The notes under the pieces were generated by a model. That model worked only from the letters and a program-made list of their open reading frames with translations. It was not told the DNA's origin and ran no database searches. Shown here piece after piece: positions 22,638-34,280 of a DNA stretch of 64,000 nt (position 1 is its first letter; every line of letters starts with the position of its first letter). The stretch comes from Haliclona indistincta (Eukaryota; Porifera; Demospongiae; Haplosclerida; Chalinidae): positions 1,382,658 to 1,446,657 of the forward strand of contig OZ024787.1 in assembly GCA_964017065.1 (NCBI GenBank). Reading direction: 5' to 3'. The translations under genes and the position numbers were made by a program.

Positions 22638-24404
22638 CAACCTACCTGCAAATCGCTGAGGAATCGGACGAGCTAGATCCGCCTTTTTTTGTGTGGTTTC
22701 TTGATCACGTGATGTTTATTAGAGCTTTGCTCCACGTGCATTTTGATCTGAGCCGACTCCTGAACTCCAGTTGCATGATGTTAGGAGTTTATACACCGGA
22801 CACTATAATCTGCAGTAGAAAAATACATCTGCAACTTCAGTAAAATTAATGTGGTACAGACAATGGTTCCATAGGTTGATCTTGATTGAATGATAGTGAT
22901 CTTGATTGATTGGTGGTGACCTTGATTGATTGGTAGTGCATTGGTGGTGATATTTGGTATGATTGATGGTGATCTTGATTGGTAACTATAATAGTGATAG
23001 TTCATGTGATTGGTCTGATGGTGATCTTGTCCTGGCACTGGGTCTGATCCTCTTCATGTTCTCTTGACAGCTATCTACCTAATGCTTTGACTACACTACC
23101 TAGCTATCTACTTAATGTTTTGCCTACACTACCTAGCTATCTACCTGGCTAAAGCTTTGGTCAAACTACGCTATACTACTGTAACACATTCTAAGGCTTT
23201 AACTACACTAGCTAGCATACGTCAATTCACAGCAATATTTACATGCAACATTATCTTCACAATACAAACTCCCACTGACTCACTCACTGTCACATTACGC
23301 TAGCTGATACATACAAACACTCACTGACCTTGTTACTATCCATAATGTCACATAACACGCTGGCATGCAAATACATTCTAACATTGCTATCATACAGCCT
23401 ATAGCACTACTAAAACCACAGATGGTATACTCTCTTGTGCCATAGAAAGTGTAGCATCAATGGTTACTATACTTGTTAGCATTTACATAACCTTAGAACA
23501 ACTATGAATTACTGGTACCGTGAGGTCTTGGGTAGATAAGTGATAGTGGAAAGAAAGAACCAGTAGCACAGCCATAGCAGACAGAAGGTTGACCGTAGGC
23601 TAGAAGCTGTATATAAGCTACACAGTGGATAAAACATATGAGAGTGATGAGGTAGTAACAGCTCACCACACGTTGTAACACTGGTCCTTGGTAGTACCGT
23701 TCAACTGCTATAGCGGTTGGTGTGTAGGCGCCATTGTACACGAGCTAGCGGCTAGTAGTGATCTCTCGAGCTGATAGTGCGACACTGTAGGGAAAGAGAC
23801 AAAAGAAAATACTTTGCTTTTCGTTAGCCGGGGAAAGTGTACTACACTGTCTCAAAGCTTGTTGAGATGGGATACGTACACAAAAAGACACAGCGTTGAC
23901 TAAACACTCACTGTGAAACGAAGAGGTCCTTTCTAGTTGTGTCAAAAATTTATAGTTTGAGTACATGTATTTTTACGGTTAAACTCTTTCCAGAAATGTG
24001 TCTGACCTTCTTTCTGAACTCTTTTTCATCTTCTCCGCAGCTGTAATAGACATTCCTAAGTCCTCTTCGGAGCAGCGAGTTCAGCCTAGTTGCTTTGACA
24101 GACAATGTTACGTAACACTAGTCTCAGTTCAAAATGACCGCCTTTTCTAAATAGTGACCTGAATATGGGAGGTGCGAATATGACAACTGACCAATCAGCA
24201 AACGCACCCGCGGATTAACTTAAAGTGTGCGCATGTGTGATTCTTACACGTGTACATCAAGCTCACAGCACGAACTTAGTCATTAAACGTAGTGTCTAAT
24301 AATAATCATTAAAAAAATTTATTTTTTTTGACTTGAGGGAATAAAACATTGCAAAGTGACGAACATGACTAAAGGTCCACACAAGTAGAGGTCACATTCG
24401 ATTA
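22638..24404. other. Intergenic, low-complexity patches only
   Basis: 22877-23030 is an imperfect repeat of TTGATTGATTGGTGGTGATC-like units. 23075-23160 repeats CTACACTACCTAGCTATCTA. No gene is recognised; short open frames at 23502-23966 show no family features. Confidence 0.5.
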
Positions 24405-25319
24405 TTATGAGTACATGTCTCTGAAGTAATGCTGTTCTCTCATGTATTCCTCCTCCTGGTCCATGTACCTCTCATAGTGTTCCTCCACTATGGCCTGTAT
24501 GTTGATCTCTCTGTTCCTCTCACGTAGTGTGTAGCACTTGGAAAGGACCAGGAAGACCACAAACAGTGCTACTAGTAAAATGATCGATGGTAATTGAGAA
24601 CAAATTGTATGGTTTATTAGAGATCGTATTTCACCAGCAATAAATACAGTTATGCCTGAAACAGCTAACATCATACCAAACGTAAATCCTTTCATCTTGT
24701 CTGGTGACTGGGCAATGATGACCTTATACTGCAACACTATTATAATTGTATTTCCAACACCATAAAGAAGATAAGGACCCAGTTTCCAGTACCACTCCAC
24801 ATATTCATCTGGTGGATTAGCTAGTGTAGTATTTGTTGTACAGGATAAGTAGCTTTGCACATCATCAGAGTCTACTACTCCTTTTATTACCAATGCCTCT
24901 AATGCAATGTAGCCCACTAGATACAATGCCATCCCTATTGCTATGCTGTTCAACATACTGGGAGTGTAGCGGTGAATATATCGATGCAGTAGTAGTAGGA
25001 GTAGGAGTCGATATACTGGAATCAGTAGCAGAGGAAACAACCAAGTGGTCATCCCAACATCAATGAATGCCAGAATGACTGAGTTGCTCACAAAAAGAAT
25101 TGTTGGTGCTATCTCAGCTCCATTAAAAATACCTGAACACATTACCAGTGGAATCAATCGTAGGACAGTCTTGACATCCTCTACCTCCTCCTTAGTGAAG
25201 GGTCCTCCGAATTTTTCTTTACCAAAGTCCATTCGTGTGGGCTGTTCTTCATCAATATAGGTGAAGGCACTGCGTCTCTCAGGGTATCTGTGCTTCCTAG
25301 TGTAGTTGAGTACCTGTAC

Positions 25320-26317
25320 AATGAAGCACCATGATGCAGATGCCTCGGTGGAATTGCATGCATACTGCACACTGGACATGCTTTGACCGTCAACACACAG
25401 CAACTATATACAGCTACTCCATCAGCAGATGATGATTGTAACAGATTTATAAAGTACAATGGTCATACAAGCAGGCAAAAATAACAGAAGCCAATAGTAT
25501 CTTACCACAGTGTAATAGTTAGCTGGGCGTGCACAAAGCAGTCATCAGTGCTTGTAGCAGCTAGCTTTTTCGGTTTTGCTGCTTTTTGTTCGGACCCGCC
25601 ACGCTATCCTGTAGTCCAGATCAAACCTACAATCTGCTAGCCAGTTAACCATGGACACATTCGACTTCGGAGAAGTCCAGATCGCCAGCAACGGTAAACA
25701 AAGTAAGCAAATCACGCCATAACTCACGAACAAAGCTTTAATTCAAAAATCTAAGACCATCAATAACTAGTTAAAGCACCGTTGCGAGTGCAATACGGGA
25801 ATTATTGCGCGAGGGGTGCGGTCGAGACGGTGATACAGCACGAGGCGAAGCCGAGTGCTGTATCAGCGTCGAGACCGACATCCCGAGCGCAATAATTCTC
25901 GTATTGCACGAGCAGACGGTGCTTTTACTGGTTTGTAGCACGACAGCTTGCCGCTGTCGCTGAATCTTTGTGCCAGGGCGACCTTTTCTCGAGGTCGAGC
26001 CAAGGTCAGTCTCCGCCCACTCTATCTTTAACCCTCCTGGCGTGCTATTCATATTTTCCCTGGCCGTGCTATATTATCCCTGGTCGTTCTATATTTTCCA
26101 TATTGCGAACGGCGTTCACATTATGGAAAATATAGAACGGGCGGCGCCTTTGATACGCCCACGCAGAGTGCTACAAGTTCGAGCTCTTAACGTGTTGTGT
26201 CGATATTGCACTTACCACCAGCTGATTCTTCGCCGTCTTTCAGAACTAGAGCGGACAGACATACAGACAGACGCGCACGACTACTGTATGCCTCGTGGCT
26301 CCGCCCACCGAGGCATA
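25320..26317. mobile_element. ~1-kb insertion in P2
   Basis: It is absent from all other POT copies at the same codon. It contains a long hairpin (25776-25930), a second hairpin near 26080-26133 (GTTCTATATTTTCCATA and complement), and at its right end a 150-bp segment (26160-26310) that recurs inverted at 50518-50650. TCATT-like direct repeats flank it. No transposase is seen. Confidence 0.65.
25776..25930. repeat. Long near-perfect hairpin
   Basis: The arms contain GTGCAATACGGGAATTATTG, then GCGGTCGAGAC and GATACAGCACGAGGCGAAG. They are mirrored as GAGTGCTGTATC, GTCGAGACCG and CAATAATTCTCGTATTGCAC. The ~70-bp arms have almost no loop, so the whole unit can fold on itself. Confidence 0.8.
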
Positions 26318-26940
26318 ATGAGCTTGATGGGGTTAGTGACCTTATGAGTCCTGTTCAACCACTGCTGACACAAGCAGTCACTGATGATGATCACAGCAAG
26401 AGGAATGGCAAAAAGAAGAGCTACTTCAGCAAAAATTACTTGATTGCTAAAGAGGATAGTTGTTGCAAATGACAAACCTACTCCCAGAGCTCTTGCCCAA
26501 ACATACCACTGCACCACTGCACTAAGCTCATCTGAAGTGGCACCAATTAGTTGATCTGTTAAGAAAGGCAGCATGGCTGCTGAAAAACAAATAGTACCAA
26601 AGTGGGCTATTACTAGTGATGCTGCTGAGAAAATATTTCTAAGTCCTTCTATAAAAACTGCCAAGTAGAAGAATATGCTGACAATAAATGATATCAATGA
26701 GCCGAATTTAATTATTTCATATCTTCCAAACTTGACATCAGCAAGCCAGCCAATGACAGGAGCAAGAAGAGAAGCAAATAAGTTTGACAAAGCGGGTAAA
26801 TTTGTAGGCACGAATATTGTTTCATAAAGTGCAATTACACTCCAGGAAAATGCACGCATTGTCTGCCACATGAGCAATAATAGTATCTTCTTACTACAGC
26901 AGGTATTGGGTGATCTCCTCCACCACTGATGAATAGCCAT

Positions 26941-27582
26941 TATAAGCCAGAAAGTTTGACTGCAGAGACCAATGATTGATGTATGAAGCAGTTATAAAGT
27001 TATTTGCACTGAGGCTGTGTTGCAGAACACGCATGTAGTTGTATCACATGGTTCACATGATGCACAATCTTGCATCACTAATACTGCACAAATCAGAAAC
27101 ACATAATCCTCTTTTCAACAACTGTTGCACTTAGAATTCTCAATCTGGAGTACCACTTTTAAGAAAGTGGTAAACATCTTAAAGACATACGTAACAAAAT
27201 TTTATGTACACAAGATCACAATTAAAATGCTGGTATAGCAAGGAATATAGCAGAAAGTGTATATAGACTCATTAGTCTGAATTATGTCATCCAGTGAGGA
27301 TCAGTATCTCTGGTGATCTGGTCCAAGAAGAATTGACAGGCGTTTGGTGTTCAACCAACCAATGGGCTAAATATTATAATTATTTCAAAGAAAAATAAAG
27401 CTATAAAAACTAATTTGCAATACACAAACTCACTACCCAATCATGGGTATCATGAAACAATACAAATCGTGTTACACTCACGGTTACTTATTGAAAAAAC
27501 TTACACTGCAAATGTATGATACTAATAATTAATTGTGCTGCAATGTTTAATGTTTAAGCTAAGTAATCAGTTCAGAAAACCA
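26941..27582. other. 5' flank of P2, similar to the flank of P3
   Basis: Shares a diverged stretch with 29130-29345 (ATAATCCTCTTTTCAACAAC versus AAATCCTCTTTACAACAACT). P2 and P3 are thus duplicates including promoter DNA. No gene is recognised. Confidence 0.5.
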
Positions 27583-29097
27583 TCATGAGTCAATAACAAG
27601 GTTGTCTCTGAAGTAATGCTGCTCTCTCATGTACTCCTCCTCCTGGTCCATGTACCTCTCATAGTGTTCCTCCACTATGGCCTGTATGTTGATCTCTCTG
27701 TTCCGCTCACGTAGTGTGTAGCACTTGGAAAGGACCAGGAAGACCACAAACAGTGCTACTAGTAAAATGGTCAATGGTAAGTCAGAACAAATTGTATGGT
27801 TTATTAGGGACCGTGTTTCAGTAGCAATAAATTCGGTTATGCCGCAACCAGCTAGTATTACACCAAAAATGAATCCTTTCATCTTGTCTGGTGACTGGGC
27901 AATGATGAGCTCATACAGCAATACCATGATAACTGTATGTCCAACACCATAAAGAAAATAAGGACCCAGTTTCCAGTACCACTCCACATATTCATCTGGT
28001 GGATGAGCTAGTGTAGTGTTTGTTGTACAGGATAAATAGCTTTGCACATCATCAGAGTCTACTACTCCTTTTATTACCAATGCCTCTAATGCAATGTAGC
28101 CAACTAGACACAATGCCATCCCTATTGCTAAGCTGTTCAACATACTGGGAGTGTAGCGGTGAATAAACCGATGCAGTAGAAGTCGATATATACTGGAATC
28201 AGCAAAAAAGGGAAGAACCAATTGGCCATTCCAATGTCAATGAATGACATCATGTTTGAGTTAATCATTAAGAGGTTTGTTGGTACTATTTCAGCTCCAT
28301 TAAAAGAACTTAAAGACAATGCTAATGGAATCAATCGTAGGACAGTCTTGACATCCTCTACCTCCTCCTCAGTGAAGGGTCCTCCGAATTTTTCTTTACC
28401 GAAGTCCATTCGTGTGGGCTGTTCTTCATCAATATAGGTGAAGGCACTGCATCTCTCAGGGTATCTGTGCTTCCTAGTGTAGTTTAGTACCTGTATGATG
28501 AGCTTGATGGGGTTAGTGACCTTATGAGTCCTGTCCAACCACTGCTGACACAAGCAGTCACTGATGATGATCACAGCAAGAGAAACAGCAAAAATTAGAG
28601 ATGCTTAAAAGAACAGTTATTGATAGAGACAAACCTACTCCCAGAGCTCTTGCCCAAAGATACCACTGCACCACTGCACTAAGCTCATCTGAAGTGGCAC
28701 CAATTAGTTGATCTGTTAAGAAAGGCAGCATGGCTGCTGAAAAGCATATGGTACCAAAGTGTACTATAACTAGCGATACAGCTGAGAAAATATTTCTAAG
28801 TCCTTCTATAAAAACTGCCAAGTAGAAGAATATGCTGACAGTAAATGATACCAAAGAGCCAAATTTAATTATTTCATATCTTCCAAACTTGACATCAGCA
28901 AGCCAGCCGATGACAGGAGCGAGTGAAGAAGCAGAAATATTTGACAAAGTGGTTAAATTCATTGGCACAAAAACTGCCATATAAAGTACAATTCCACTCC
29001 AGGAAAATACACACATTGTCTGCCACATGAGTAATAGTAGTATCTTCTTATTACAGCAGGTATTGGGTGATCTCCTACACCACTCATGTTTAGCCAT
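27583..29097 (-). pseudogene. POT/PTR2-like transporter P3, two frameshifts
   Basis: Full-length by alignment with the intact copies: start at 29097 (MAKHEWCRRSPNTCCNKKIL), end at 27583. The first frameshift is near 28590-28605, where about 25 bp are missing before the conserved VIIISDCLCQQWLDRTH segment. The second is near 28190, where the paralogues have GTCGATATACTGG and this copy has an extra TA. Three open segments remain (28558-29097, 28137-28574, 27583-28221). Confidence 0.85.
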
Positions 29098-30226
29098 TGT
29101 GAGAACACCTTGACTGCAGAGAGCAATGATTAATCCATGAAGCAGCTATAAAGCATCCAGCAGTATTATATATTTCCTGCTTCATCCACACAAGTAAGTT
29201 CACAGGCACAACTCTTGCATCACTATTATGCTCAAATCAAAAGCACAAAATCCTCTTTACAACAACTGCTGCAAGTAGAGTTCTCATTACGTATACAGTA
29301 CCACTTTAAATTTATGAAAGTGGTAGATGTAATACTATTTATGTACACAAGACGACACAGTATTATACCTAAGACAGGAGCTGAGCCATAATGAGAAGGA
29401 GCGTCTAACACTCAATGAGCCTGTATAACCAATTGCTACTTTTCTGAACTGTTAATACCACAAGTGAGGTAGTATGGTTTGTTTGTACGAGAGGCACTGA
29501 CAGACGCCTATAGGTAGAAATAAATATGTATAAACTCAAAATATGTCATTCTGTGAGAATCAGTATCTCTGGTGAAGAAAAGAGATCTGCATGGTTCAAG
29601 AATTGACTGGGATTGGTAGAGCTGCAGGAAAAGTGTCCATTGACAATTCATTTTGTTGTTAAATCAATGGGGTGAACAATAATGATTATGTTTAGAGTAA
29701 GAAACCGACGATAGTTCTAATTGTTGCTTTCACCGTCTGGATATAATTATTTGGATTGTGTTGATGTTTGACATCAAGTTTGTCTAAATGCAAATGATTA
29801 TTATACACATAAACACAGCCAATACAGCTGCAATACAGTCACTTTAATTTGCAATACACGCACCCACAATCCCAACTCATTGGAACAACATTTTCATCAT
29901 GGGATTTGAAACGTATAACGAAACTTATGTGGACAAGACTCAACAAACTGTTTGTAAAGTACACGTAATTACTATACAGTATCGGTATAATATTATTGTG
30001 TTACATATACATCATTCCGTCCAGTGCATGACTTAAAGCATAGATGCATGTATTAGCAAAAACTCAAGCAAATCACTAGTGGTGATGAGAACACAAGAAA
30101 GTGATTGTTATTGAACATACATGTAATCCTGGTTGTTTTATATAATCATGTTAATCTTATGTATACACGTACCCATATTCCGGTATTGTGTGGAGTTGTA
30201 CTACAGGCTAGATTTTCAGTGCAGCA
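29098..30226. other. Intergenic, no gene seen
   Basis: The first ~250 bp resemble the P2 flank. The rest is AT-rich, with no recognised coding sequence or repeat. Confidence 0.5.
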
Positions 30227-30440
30227 TCACAAGTGAAAATCAACTGAGTTGTTGTTTTTAAAGAAATGCTGCTCTCTCATGTACTCCTCCTCCTGGTCCA
30301 TGTACCTGTCATAGTGTTCCTCAACTATTGCCTGTATGTTGATCTCTCTGTTCCTCTCACGTAGTGTGTAGCACTTGGAAAGGACCAGGAAGACCACAAA
30401 CACTACTACTAGTAAAATGGTCAAAATTGAAAATGGGTAG
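30227..30440 (-). pseudogene. POT-like C-terminal fragment P4
   Basis: Only the last helix and charged tail survive: LTILLVVVFVVFLVLSKCYT to YDRYMDQEEEYMREQHFF and stop at 30227. Upstream (30441-31004) has no transporter sequence, so the fragment is 5'-truncated. Confidence 0.85.
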
Positions 30441-31004
30441 AAACTTTTCATACTCTCTTCTCAGTTACACGTTGAATCTGCACTCGGATGCTTTCCTTCA
30501 CTAGAGTTCATCAAGTCACTCATCTCATTCTGAGACATTTCAGAGCATTACACATCAGACTCCTCTCTTCATCTTCCAGCTTGCGTGCTCGAGCAACGTG
30601 ATTTTCAGCCTGGCTACGCAGATCAACACAACGCCTGACAAGTGTGAATCGAACTATTAATTGTCAGGTGCTAGGTGTGTGCTTTTCATGTTCAGGATAA
30701 ATGTATGATCTCTTCTCATCCGAGACAGAAATGCAAATCCTTTTGCAATGTATGAATGCATGCAAGCATGCAAAAATGAAAATTGTGATGAAATGCCTGA
30801 ATTATGATATTTCTATTACTGAGAGGGAAGAAAACAACAATTGGTCAAATGATACACACAGCCTGGTTATAATTACGTGATTGGAACAAAATTAAAAACA
30901 CTGACTAACATAATTTATTGTGACTCTGAAAATACCACAACCTTGAACCAGCTACATGTATACTATAACTTGAAGAGTTCTAACACTTCTAACACTTCAA
31001 TTAT

Positions 31005-32531
31005 TTAGGAAAAGTTGTCTCTAAAGTAATGCTGTTCTCTCATGTACTCCTCCTCCTGGTCCATGTACCTCTCATAGTGTTCCTCCACTATGGCCTGTAT
31101 GTTGATCTCTCTGTTCCTCTCACGTAGTGTGTAGCACTTGGAAAGGACCAGGAAGACCACAAACACTGCTACTAGTAAAATGGTCAATGATAAATGAGAA
31201 CACAATGTATAGCGAAAGTGATTCACTATTTCAGATCCTATGAATACAGTTATGCCTTGACTAACTAACATCACTCCAAGAACAAATCCTTTCACCTTGT
31301 CTGGTGACTGGGCAATAACAAGCTCATACAGCAGTACTGTAATCATTGTACGTCCAACACCATAAATAAGATAAGGACCCAGTTTCCAGTACCACTCCAC
31401 ATAAAAGTCTGGTAAGTACGGTAGTGTAGTATTTGTTGTACAGGATAAGTAGCTTTGCACAACATCAGAGTCTACTACTCCTTTTATTACCAATGCCTCT
31501 AATGCAATGTAGCCCACTAGATACAATGCCATCCCTATTGCTATGCTGTTCAACATACTGGGAGTGTAGCGGTGAATAAACCGATGCAGTAGGAGTCGAT
31601 ATACTGGAATCAGCAAAAAAGGGAAGAACCAAATGACCATTCCTAAGTCGATAAATCCATCAATGCTTGTACTACCTTCCAAAATATTTACAGGTGGTAC
31701 TTCAGCTCCATTGAAAAAACTCAAGCAAATCACTAGTGGAGTCAATCGTAGGACAGTCTTGACATCCTCTACCTCCTCCTCAGTGAAGGGTCCTCCGAAT
31801 TTTCCTTTACCAAAGTCCATGCGTGTGGGCTGTTCCTCATCAATATAGGTGAAGGCACTGCGTCTCTCAGGGTATCTGTGCTTCCTAGTGTAGTTGAGTA
31901 CCTGTATGATGAGCTTGATGGGGTTAGTGACCTTATGAGTCCTGTCCAACCACTGCTGACACGAGCAGTCACTGATGATGATGACAGCAAAAGGAACAGC
32001 AAAAATAAGAGTCGCTTCGGCAATAATGACTCGATTGCTGATAATGAGTGTCGTTACTTGTGACAAACATATTCCAGTTGCATCAGTCCAAATATACCAC
32101 TGCACCACTGCACTAAGCTCATCTGAAGTGGCACCAATTAGTTGATCTGTTAAGAAAGGCAGCATGGCTGCTGAAAAACAAATGGTACCAAATCGAACAA
32201 TCGCTGTTGATGCTACTGAGAATACATTTCTTAATCCTTCAATAAAAATTTCTAAGTAGAAGAGTATGCTGACCAAAAATGATACCAATGAGCCAAATTT
32301 AATGATTTCATATCTTCCAAACTTGACATCAGCAAGCCAGCCGATTACAGGAGCTAGAAGAGATCCGGTAATACATGATATGGCAGTGAAATTCATAGGC
32401 ACAAATAAAGAAGAAAAAAGTAAAAATACATCTAAAGAATATCTAAACATCATTTGCCACATCAGTAGCAACAGTATCTTCTTACTACAGCAGGTATTGG
32501 GTGATCTCCTCCACCACTGCCTAGTAGCCAT
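31005..32531 (-). CDS. POT/PTR2-like MFS transporter, copy P5
   Basis: An intact single-exon gene of 508 residues. It has GWLADVKFGRYEIIKFG, FLTDQLIGATSDELSAVVQW, the constant cytosolic block RYPERRSAFTYIDEEQPTRM and the C-terminal ERYMDQEEEYMREQHYF. It differs strongly from P1/P7 in the first helix, in the helix after VQWYIW (TDATGICLSQVTTLIISNRV) and in the loop after RLTPLVICLSFF (NGAEVPPVNILEGSTSIDGF). It shares N-terminal and flank sequence with pseudogene P8. Confidence 0.82.
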   Translation of the reverse strand: MATRQWWRRSPNTCCSKKILLLLMWQMMFRYSLDVFLLFSSLFVPMNFTAISCITGSLLAPVIGWLADVKFGRYEIIKFGSLVSFLVSILFYLEIFIEGLRNVFSVASTAIVRFGTICFSAAMLPFLTDQLIGATSDELSAVVQWYIWTDATGICLSQVTTLIISNRVIIAEATLIFAVPFAVIIISDCSCQQWLDRTHKVTNPIKLIIQVLNYTRKHRYPERRSAFTYIDEEQPTRMDFGKGKFGGPFTEEEVEDVKTVLRLTPLVICLSFFNGAEVPPVNILEGSTSIDGFIDLGMVIWFFPFLLIPVYRLLLHRFIHRYTPSMLNSIAIGMALYLVGYIALEALVIKGVVDSDVVQSYLSCTTNTTLPYLPDFYVEWYWKLGPYLIYGVGRTMITVLLYELVIAQSPDKVKGFVLGVMLVSQGITVFIGSEIVNHFRYTLCSHLSLTILLVAVFVVFLVLSKCYTLRERNREINIQAIVEEHYERYMDQEEEYMREQHYFRDNFS

Positions 32532-32683
32532 CTTGCCGAAAATCTTTTCCTAAAAGCAATTATTGATGAAACTTCAAGTTTTGATGTTGGCATAAGTATC
32601 ACGATAATATTAATACTCACAGGCACTAAGATTACCTGTACTCTTGCATCACTAACAAAGTACAAACGCACTATAGCTACTCA

Positions 32684-33018
32684 CTACAACAACTGCATAA
32701 TAAATCCGAACACACTATACAACAACTGCATAATAAATCCAAACACACTATACAACAACTGCATAATAAATCCAAACACACTATACTCACTACAACTGCA
32801 TAATAAATCCAAACACACTATACAACAACTGCATAATAAATCCAAACACACTATACAACAACTGCATAATAAATCCAAACACACTATACTCACTACAACA
32901 ACTGCATAATAAATCCAAACACACTATACTCACTACAACTGCATAATAAATCCAAACACACTATACAACAACTGCATAATAAATCCAAACACACTATACA
33001 ACAACTGCATAATAAATC
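32684..33018 (+). repeat. 33-bp tandem repeat
   Basis: About ten copies of a 33-bp unit containing ACAACAACTGCATAATAAAT and CCAAACACACTAT; some have the variant ACTCACTACAAC. The paralogous flank near 37575-37610 has a single unit, so the array expanded here after the duplication. Confidence 0.95.
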
Positions 33019-34280
33019 CTCGTCTTGTGATTTGACATATGCTACTTTCAGGGACAAAACAAAATATCATGTACATGTACAAGACGAATAGTTATTATAG
33101 TATAATATCAACCTGTCGCGAGTACTATGTTTGTGAATTTGTGTTCAACACTTGTTTTACTATTTTGTGTTTTAGTCCTATATAAGTATAGGTTAGAGCC
33201 TGGGACCAATAACATATAGCTATGCTCTAAGTATTTGAATGAACTTAACTGTAGACTAAGATGTCTCCTAAGTAGTTGACAAAACAATTTGCTCATGCTT
33301 GAACGATAAGTGAAGTCACTGAGTCTCTCAGGTATCTGTGCTTCGTATATAGTGTAGTTGAGCACCTGAGCTTGATGGGGCTAGTGACAAACATATCTGC
33401 CCATGCATACCGCTGCTCTACTGCACTGAGTTCATCTGAAGTGGCACCAATTAGTTGATCTGTTAAGAAGGAAAGCTGCTGAAACTATGTGGTACCATCA
33501 CTGGTGATACTGTCAAGAAAATATTATTTTTTAATCTGGTGATAGAAAACCCAAATTTGCACCAGAGTATGTTGAATGATCATATCATTTTATATCTTCC
33601 AAATTTTACATCAATAAACCAGCCAATGAAAGGAGCAAGAAGAGATGCAGCAATAATTATCAAAAAATGAAGATAAAAAATTACGTAGGCACAAAATCGG
33701 ATGGATAAAATTGTGAGAATACCTTGAATTGAGCAACAATATTGATGAAGTGATTGATACTGTTGTTTGCAAGAAGCATATAAATCATCATGTATAGATT
33801 ATTACCGACGTAGAGTCACTCTTGCATCACTAGTCACTGCAAAGCACAAACACCCAATCCCTATTACAATAACTGCTTTCTTCGTCATGGGATTTGTAAC
33901 TTACGTATCACTTTCAAAAATCATGTACAAGGTACTCATTATAAAAGTATGTATAAATACTTTATGATAATAATTATGATTTCTTAAATTGACAGTAAAA
34001 AGTGATGGGTGGTCTGAACTCTAATGTTTTCCCTAAAGTAAAGCTACTCTCTCTTTCTCGTAAGTCCATGTACTAGAGAGTTACTCTTTACACAAACACT
34101 CGATTCTCATACATGTACATTATGTGGTGCACCATACTTATTAAGAAAGTAAGAGACATAAAAATTTATGTACACAAGACAACAACTGTTCGTACACTGA
34201 ATAGTAAGAGTTGCTGATTCTTTTGAAGATTTGTGGTTTTTGAACAATCATTCCAAAAGGATCTAGCACAAAAAAAATAA
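33019..34280 (-). pseudogene. POT-like remnant P6 and its flanks
   Basis: Within 33300-33690, minus-strand pieces of the constant blocks survive (GGTATCTGTGCTTC-type, CTTGATGGGG-type, ACCAATTAGTTGATCTGTTA, then AACCAGCCAATGAAAGGAGC, the PTR2 motif region). They are joined by deletions with no long frame. The unit 33019-34280 is about 90% similar to 37600-38840 by eye, so it is part of a segmental duplication. Confidence 0.75.

Larger units (their letters stand above)
24405..26940 (-). pseudogene. POT/PTR2-like transporter P2, split by a 1-kb insertion
   Basis: The N-terminal half (26318-26940, start at 26940, MAIHQWWRRSPNTCCSKKIL) reads to RTHKVTNPIKLI. The C-terminal half (24405 to about 25318) resumes at VQVLNYTRKHRYPERRSAF and ends GDMYS-like at the stop. 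Both halves are open with no internal stops. In the intact copies these two parts are directly contiguous, so about 1 kb is inserted. A TCATT-like duplication flanks it. The right edge ends in tgtacag, which could act as an acceptor, but no GT donor lies at the other edge. If it is not spliced out, the gene is inactive. Confidence 0.75.
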
